Positions 59,965 to 64,000 of a stretch of DNA of 64,000 nucleotides are shown piece after piece. Under the pieces are notes generated by a model. That model had not been told where the DNA came from and did no database searches. It was given only the letters and a program-made list of their open reading frames with translations. The stretch is from Virgibacillus_O sediminis (GTDB lineage Bacteria; Bacillota; Bacilli; Bacillales; Amphibacillaceae), in NCBI RefSeq assembly GCF_042643265.1, contig NZ_JBHRRZ010000002.1, forward strand, positions 62,001-126,000, in the 5' to 3' direction. Each line of letters starts with the position of its first letter. Position 1 is the stretch's first letter. The position numbers and the translations under genes were made by a program.

Positions 59965-60948
59965 ATGAACGGTCTGAAAGGTATGCACCATGTTACGGCG
60001 ATTACAAGTTCTGCGGAAAAGAATTATGAGTTTTTCACCTATGTACTCGGCATGCGCCTCGTTAAGAAAACAGTCAACCAGGACGACATACAGACATATC
60101 ACCTGTTCTTTGCAGATGACAAGGGCAATCCCGGTACGGATATGACGTTTTTTGACTTTCCAGGAATACCGAAAGGGCAGCATGGCACCAATGAAATTTT
60201 TCGGACATCTTTCCGAGTTCCTACGGATGAAGCACTGGATTACTGGGTGAAACGATTGAACCGACTGGAAGTGGACAATGAAGGGATCCAGGAACAATTC
60301 GGGGTAAAGACACTCCCGTTCACCGATTTTGATGAACAGCAGTACCAGCTTGTTTCCGATGAAGGCTTGGAGGGAGTCGAAGCGGGGATTCCTTGGCAGG
60401 ATGGGCCGATTCCATTGGAATACGCCATCACCGGGCTGGGTCCCATTCATGTCCGTGTCGCCAACTTCGATTATTTTAAAGAAATGATGGAGAAGGTGCT
60501 GCAATTCAAAGAAATTGATGAGGACGGAGATTTCCACCTGTTTGAAGTGGGAGAAGGGGGCAATGGTGCCAGGGTTATTGTAGAAAAGAATAATACCCTC
60601 CCAGACGCCCGCCAGGGATATGGCACCGTCCATCACTCCGCCTTCCGTGTGGAAAACCGTGATGTCCTCGAGCATTGGATTAAGCGCATGGAAGGATTCG
60701 GTTTCCGTACTTCCGGCTATGTAAACCGGCATTTCTTTGAATCGCTGTATGCCGGTGTCGCGCCGCAGATCTTATTTGAATTTGCAACCGACGGGCCGGG
60801 CTTCATGGGTGATGAGCCGTATGAGACATTGGGGGAGAAACTTTCCCTGCCACCATTCCTTGAATCCGAGCGGGAACAGATCGAAAAAATGGTGCGACCG
60901 ATTGATACCGTCCGCAGCAACAGGACGTTTGAAAAAGAATATGAATAA
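59965..60948 (+). CDS. VOC family ring-cleaving dioxygenase-like protein (MhqO/MhqA type)
   Basis: 327 residues from the ATG at 59965 (MNGLKGMHHVTAITSS), behind TTGGAGG. Two tandem VOC (glyoxalase/bleomycin/dioxygenase) halves. Metal ligands are probably His8 (GMHHVTA), His in GYGTVHHSAFRV and Glu in ILFEFATDGPGF. FFDFPGIPKGQHGTNEIFR is the MhqO-family segment. B. subtilis relatives belong to the MhqR regulon induced by methylhydroquinone and catechol. The nitroreductase and HxlR systems in the same window fit quinone defence. No mhqR is in the window. Confidence 0.88.
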   Translation: MNGLKGMHHVTAITSSAEKNYEFFTYVLGMRLVKKTVNQDDIQTYHLFFADDKGNPGTDMTFFDFPGIPKGQHGTNEIFRTSFRVPTDEALDYWVKRLNRLEVDNEGIQEQFGVKTLPFTDFDEQQYQLVSDEGLEGVEAGIPWQDGPIPLEYAITGLGPIHVRVANFDYFKEMMEKVLQFKEIDEDGDFHLFEVGEGGNGARVIVEKNNTLPDARQGYGTVHHSAFRVENRDVLEHWIKRMEGFGFRTSGYVNRHFFESLYAGVAPQILFEFATDGPGFMGDEPYETLGEKLSLPPFLESEREQIEKMVRPIDTVRSNRTFEKEYE

Positions 60949-60955
60949 TTAATAG

Positions 60956-60990
60956 AAAGCACATCCCAGGGGAGCCTGGGGTGTGCTTTT
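60956..60990. terminator. Terminator after VOC protein gene
   Basis: AAAGCACA-T-CCCAGG, loop GGAG, CCTGGG-G-TGTGCTTT, then T-rich sequence. Confidence 0.8.
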
Positions 60991-61032
60991 AGTTTAGAAC
61001 GCTAAGCGAATCCGGATGCGGGCTGTCCTCTG

Positions 61033-62166
61033 TTACGGTTTCAAGACAACTTTTATGCAGTCATCTGTCCGGCTGTTGAAAATATCGAAACCATGGGCAG
61101 CTTGGTCCAGCGGCAGGGTGTGGGTAATGATTTCGCTTGGATCGATTTCTCCGTCTTTGATTTGGTTATAGATTGTCTCCATGTAACTGCGGGCGGGTGC
61201 CTGTCCGGTTTTCAGGGTAACGTTCCGGACGAAAAATGGTCCTAATGGGAACATGTTGTATAAGCCGCCATAGACTCCAGTTATCTGCACAATGCCGCCC
61301 TTTTTCACTGCTTTGGTCGAGATCTGGATGGGGCCGAGGGTTCCTCCCTGAAGCTTCAGTTTCTGCTCCACAAATTCCAGTGGAGATTTTTTTCCGTCCA
61401 TTCCGACACAGTCAATCACGACATCTGCTCCGCCTTTGGTGAGCTCCTTCAATGTTTCTCCCATATCGTCGTATTCGGTAAAATCATATGCTTCTGTTTT
61501 ATTGATCTTTTTAGCATGGCTGAGGCGATAGTCATAATGGTCGACGGCTATCACCCGTTCGGCGCCTTTCTGCCAGGCAAACTTCTGGGCCATCAATCCT
61601 ACCGGTCCACACCCGAGGACGATGACAGTGTCCCCTTTTTTCACTTCCGCATTTTCTACACTCCAATAGGCGGTTGGGAGGACGTCGGATAAGAAAAGCA
61701 GCTGCTCATCTTCTAATTCAGCATCCTCCGGAACTACAAACGGGGTATAATTGCCAAAAGGCACGCGGAGGTATTCCGCCTGGCCGCCAGGATAATTTCC
61801 GAATTTCTCTGTATAGCCCAAATAGCCGCCTGAATCATAATGCGGATTGGAATTATCACACTGGCTCTCCAGGTGGCTGTTGCAGTAAGGGCAGTCCCCG
61901 CAAGCGATGGTGAACGGAATGATGACTCTGTCGCCTTTTTTTACTTTTGTCACGTCAGGGCCTGTTTCCTCCACAATTCCCATCGGTTCATGGCCGATAA
62001 TGTAGTCGATAGGTGTAGGCATGTTGCCCTGATAAAGATGCAGGTCCGAGCCGCAGATGGCCGTGGAAGTAATCCGGACGATGACGTCTTGCGGGTCCTT
62101 GATGACTGGGAAGGGTACTTTTTTCACCGCCACTTTATATTTTCCTTGGTAGGTTACCGCTTTCAT
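61033..62166 (-). CDS. Zinc-dependent alcohol dehydrogenase, copy 2
   Basis: 377 residues, paralogue of 37448-38578 and easily aligned throughout (ICGSDLHLY, GHEPMGIVEE, GGYLGYTEKFGNYPGGQAEYLR, VLGCGPVGLMAQKFAW, DDCIKVVLKP). Zinc ligands at the same numbers: Cys38, His59, Glu60 and structural Cys89, 92, 95, 103. Glutathione-independent formaldehyde dehydrogenase-like subgroup; substrate uncertain. Unlike copy 1 I find no sigma-B-like promoter before it. Confidence 0.9.
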   Translation of the reverse strand: MKAVTYQGKYKVAVKKVPFPVIKDPQDVIVRITSTAICGSDLHLYQGNMPTPIDYIIGHEPMGIVEETGPDVTKVKKGDRVIIPFTIACGDCPYCNSHLESQCDNSNPHYDSGGYLGYTEKFGNYPGGQAEYLRVPFGNYTPFVVPEDAELEDEQLLFLSDVLPTAYWSVENAEVKKGDTVIVLGCGPVGLMAQKFAWQKGAERVIAVDHYDYRLSHAKKINKTEAYDFTEYDDMGETLKELTKGGADVVIDCVGMDGKKSPLEFVEQKLKLQGGTLGPIQISTKAVKKGGIVQITGVYGGLYNMFPLGPFFVRNVTLKTGQAPARSYMETIYNQIKDGEIDPSEIITHTLPLDQAAHGFDIFNSRTDDCIKVVLKP

Positions 62167-62333
62167 ATGGATGTATGCCTCCTATGTCTCTTGGGTATAT
62201 GTTAGGTTCTGCACTAATCAAATATTTATGCTGTTAAGGGAAACCAAGCTATAGCGAGATGCCAAAGCATGATGCGGCCAATCCTCTTGGCGGATGGGAG
62301 GAAGAATCAACTTTCTTATATGCATTTAGCCAT

Positions 62334-62364
62334 AGAAAAGCCCGCATCCTCGAAGAATGCAGGC
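62334..62364 (-). terminator. Terminator of the Asn/Arg-rich protein gene
   Basis: On the minus strand GCC-T-GCAT-T-C, loop TTCG, GGATGC-G-GGC, followed by TTTTCT. Confidence 0.65.
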
Positions 62365-62382
62365 CGTCCAATGATAAAAGGA

Positions 62383-62577
62383 TTAGCGGTTGTTGTTGTT
62401 GTTGTCGTTATTGCGGTTTCTGTTACGGTTGTTGTTGCGGTTATTGTTCAGGTCGTTATTGTCGATGAATTCGTTTTCGTTAGCGAATTCTACGTTGTTC
62501 ACTTCCTGGTTGTTGTTGCGGTTATTGTCACGATTGTTGTCACGGTTGTTGCGGTTTCTGTTGTTACGATTGTCCAT
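62383..62577 (-). CDS. Asparagine/arginine-rich low-complexity protein
   Basis: 64 residues, of which 34 are Asn and 11 Arg (starts MDNRNNRNRNNRDNNRDNNR). A short acidic, hydrophobic centre (EVNNVEFANENEFIDNNDL) divides two NR-repeat arms. The ATG follows AGGAGG at good spacing and a terminator lies downstream, so this is a real gene and not just a GTT-repeat tract. The repeats consist of AAC/AAT and CGN/CGT codons mixed, so the peptide, not the DNA, is conserved. Probably a disordered nucleic-acid or coat-associated protein; spore coat is a guess based on the yjcZ neighbour. Confidence 0.7.
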   Translation of the reverse strand: MDNRNNRNRNNRDNNRDNNRNNNQEVNNVEFANENEFIDNNDLNNNRNNNRNRNRNNDNNNNNR

Positions 62578-62720
62578 GGATAAAATCCTCCTGTGTATTT
62601 AAAGTTGGTGTGCAGGTCTTTTGCCCGCCACAATAGATAGTTTGTCCCGGTATTAAAAAATCATCCAAAGCATTTAAAGATCTGGAGGATGGAAATTTTA
62701 CCAAGGTTCGTTGGATGTAA

Positions 62721-62766
62721 ATAACGGCAGACCATAGGGAGGCACCTGGTCTGCCGTTATCTTTTT
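62721..62766. terminator. Strong hairpin between small genes
   Basis: ATAACGGCAGACCA and TGGTCTGCCGTTAT, perfect 14-bp arms, 12-nt loop, then CTTTTTT on the plus strand. It follows yjcZ on the minus strand. Confidence 0.8.
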
Positions 62767-62790
62767 TATTCGTGCTCTCGCCACCGTGGA

Positions 62791-62910
62791 TTAGTAGCCT
62801 CCGCCGAAGCCTTTAACATAGCCGCCTGCTCCGACAATGATGAGCAGGATGAAGAGCACGACAATCAAAGCAAAACCGTTTCCGCCGCCATAACCGCCGC
62901 CGTAACTCAT
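62791..62910 (-). CDS. yjcZ: YjcZ family sporulation protein
   Basis: 39 residues from the ATG at 62910 behind AAAGGAGGG: MSYGGGYGGGNGFALIVVLF and so on. Gly/Tyr-rich N-terminus, one membrane helix (FALIVVLFILLIIVGAGGY), Gly-rich end. Typical of YjcZ proteins, small spore-associated membrane peptides of Bacillaceae. Confidence 0.9.
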   Translation of the reverse strand: MSYGGGYGGGNGFALIVVLFILLIIVGAGGYVKGFGGGY

Positions 62911-63024
62911 AGATATTCCCTCCTTTATCCATGGGATCACTAATAGGATATGGCAGGATGGGAAATAAGTGCGGGACAACGGTTCATTTCAGTGAAGATT
63001 GTGCGTTTATCCAAGTATCGGCAA

Positions 63025-63489
63025 CTAAATTTTGTCATCTTTATCGGTTCTTGGCTTTTGAGGAGGAGCATCCATATCCTCCCCGAACTCGGTCTGAAGG
63101 TTTTCATCTTTGCGGCGGAATTCACCGGAGTTTCTGTCACCGTTCTCTTCAAACACGGTGTTCTCCATATACTGATGGAAAAAGAATTCACCGACCGCGA
63201 TAATCAAAGCGGAAATCAAGGCAGCAGTTCCCAGCGGGATGGTTTCTTCAAATAAATATCCCCCCAGAACCCAGACCCCGGCAAGTGCCAGTCCGAAGTC
63301 GGCCAGCGTAGAGCCGAAGTTTTCAATAACTGGAAGGAGATAGACATCGGCCAGGAAAGATAGTCCTGTCAGAATCAGACTGATGGCGAAAATATCTCCA
63401 AATGAAACTCCATAGATTGCGCCAAGGACGATCCACAGAACAGCAGCAATCATAACAAATTTTATTGCTAAAGCAGTCATATATCTCAT
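63025..63489 (-). CDS. DUF2512 family membrane protein, copy 3
   Basis: 154 residues, ATG behind AAGGAGGATAATACA. Four membrane helices with LADVYLLPVIENFGSTLADFGLALAGVWVLG between helices 2 and 3, the family signature. A polar tail (NGDRNSGEFRRKDENLQTEFGEDMDAPPQKPRTDKDDK) resembles that of copy 2 (both contain LQTEF). Function unknown. Confidence 0.88.
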   Translation of the reverse strand: MRYMTALAIKFVMIAAVLWIVLGAIYGVSFGDIFAISLILTGLSFLADVYLLPVIENFGSTLADFGLALAGVWVLGGYLFEETIPLGTAALISALIIAVGEFFFHQYMENTVFEENGDRNSGEFRRKDENLQTEFGEDMDAPPQKPRTDKDDKI

Positions 63490-63598
63490 TGTATTATCCT
63501 CCTTCCCTTATGCAGACTGTTTCCTTTCTATGTTTCCCTGTTTTCTTCCATGCATGCACGGAATACATGAAGGTGAAAAGGCTGGAATAAAAGACAAG

Positions 63599-63627
63599 TT
63601 GGAGAAAAGCAGGCAATCTGAGATAAT
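63599..63627 (+). promoter_or_regulatory. Sigma-A promoter of the last gene
   Basis: TTGGAG (63599-63604), 17 nt, GATAAT (63622-63627), 32 nt before the ATG. Confidence 0.5.
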
Positions 63628-63658
63628 AATTATACCAGTAAATATACGGAGGGGAAGC

Positions 63659-64000
63659 ATGAGGGATATCATTTTGATGATAGCGGAAGCCGTTAACACG
63701 ATTCATGATTTGTTAGTCGACTCAATTGGTATATATATGACGGACAAAGAGCTTCATTTTTGGATTTTTGGCATCATGGGGATGGGCACATACTTTTTTG
63801 TATATGTCTGTTTCAAATTATTTGAACATATGAAGTGGAGGACAGGGATTCTGTCGTTTATCTACACGTTTACGATCATGGTAGTCCTCGTCTTTGCCAT
63901 CGAGCTGCAGCAGGCCATTACTAACCGGGGGAATATGGAGTTTGCCGATGCTGTTGCCGGGCTTTGGGGGTTTTTGGCTTTTTTCTTCGTATTCTTTGTA
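63659..64000 (+). CDS. Multi-helix membrane protein (partial, runs off right edge)
   Basis: The first 114 codons are in the window. ATG at 63659 behind GGAGGGG. Three hydrophobic segments are seen: FWIFGIMGMGTYFFVYVCF, ILSFIYTFTIMVVLVFAIE and GLWGFLAFFFVFFV. The ELQQAITNRGNMEFADAVAG loop, with an acidic Glu-Gln and Asp before a Gly-rich helix, recalls VanZ-like proteins (E...Q...R...D...N), but I am not certain. Confidence 0.7.
   Translation, partial: MRDIILMIAEAVNTIHDLLVDSIGIYMTDKELHFWIFGIMGMGTYFFVYVCFKLFEHMKWRTGILSFIYTFTIMVVLVFAIELQQAITNRGNMEFADAVAGLWGFLAFFFVFFV

Noticed and set aside
59917..60732. 271-codon minus-strand frame
   Set aside because: Antisense to the VOC dioxygenase-like gene; no start signals.

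Overview
The window looks like chromosomal DNA of a spore-forming, aerobic Bacillaceae species, plausibly a salt-tolerant one. Evidence: Bacillus-type ribosome-binding sites almost everywhere, family members known mainly from Bacillus (YjcZ, YjzC-like, DUF2512/YndM, YdhK, CsoR-CopA-CopZ, Mn-catalase), a BCCT betaine transporter, and repeated sigma-B-type promoters (GTTTAA, 13-15 nt, GGGTAT). I see no rRNA, tRNA, CRISPR array or prophage.

Layout. 0-3.5 kb: a flavin two-component oxidoreductase cluster (FMN reductase, two luciferase-like monooxygenases) divergent from an HxlR-type regulator with a clean operator, then a small membrane protein. 3.5-10.5 kb: BCCT betaine carrier and a string of small stress genes (SpoIIAA-like STAS protein, DUF2071, Mn-catalase, metallo-beta-lactamase-fold hydrolase, two DUF2512 membrane proteins, small unknowns), several behind sigma-B-like promoters. 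10.5-17.4 kb: a 20/40-bp phased repeat array, then gltAB (glutamate synthase) behind a sigma-A promoter with a GltC-like box. 17.4-20.4 kb: TetR regulator divergent from a secreted arylsulfotransferase.

20.4-30 kb: an AT-richer block bounded by broken genes. It carries a complete 2-aminoethylphosphonate uptake and degradation set (phnD-phnC-phnE-phnE-phnW-phnX) led by an iron-type alcohol dehydrogenase and divergent from a DeoR regulator. At its right side lie a truncated GNAT gene and a frameshifted glycine-betaine-binding protein gene. 30-37.4 kb: cadC-cadA heavy-metal resistance with CadO; a TPP riboswitch with terminator controlling tenA plus a TatD-like hydrolase; D-serine dehydratase; ribokinase. 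37.4-43 kb: zinc alcohol dehydrogenase, AbgT transporter with M20 amidohydrolase, a second phased repeat array, DUF389 membrane protein.

43-52.4 kb: metal-stress block: YdhK lipoprotein, a small SHOCT-domain gene split precisely by an IS200/IS605 element (tnpA+tnpB), a two-component system, csoR-copA-copZ and a methyltransferase. 52.4-55.2 kb: a Tat-exported GMC oxidoreductase complex encoded with its own TatA. 55.4-64 kb: NrnB-like nuclease, a MITE-like element, YjzC-like protein, RDD protein, a third phased repeat array, nitroreductase, L-lactate dehydrogenase, ring-cleavage-type VOC protein, a second zinc alcohol dehydrogenase, an Asn/Arg-rich small protein, YjcZ, a third DUF2512 protein and a partial membrane protein.

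The most unusual signals are (i) three intergenic arrays of the same 20-bp GATA-core repeat with a 40-bp alternation, (ii) three convergent-gene terminators sharing one stem sequence, (iii) the IS605/TnpB insertion whose removal restores a 73-codon gene, and (iv) the phosphonate island with its additional alcohol dehydrogenase.
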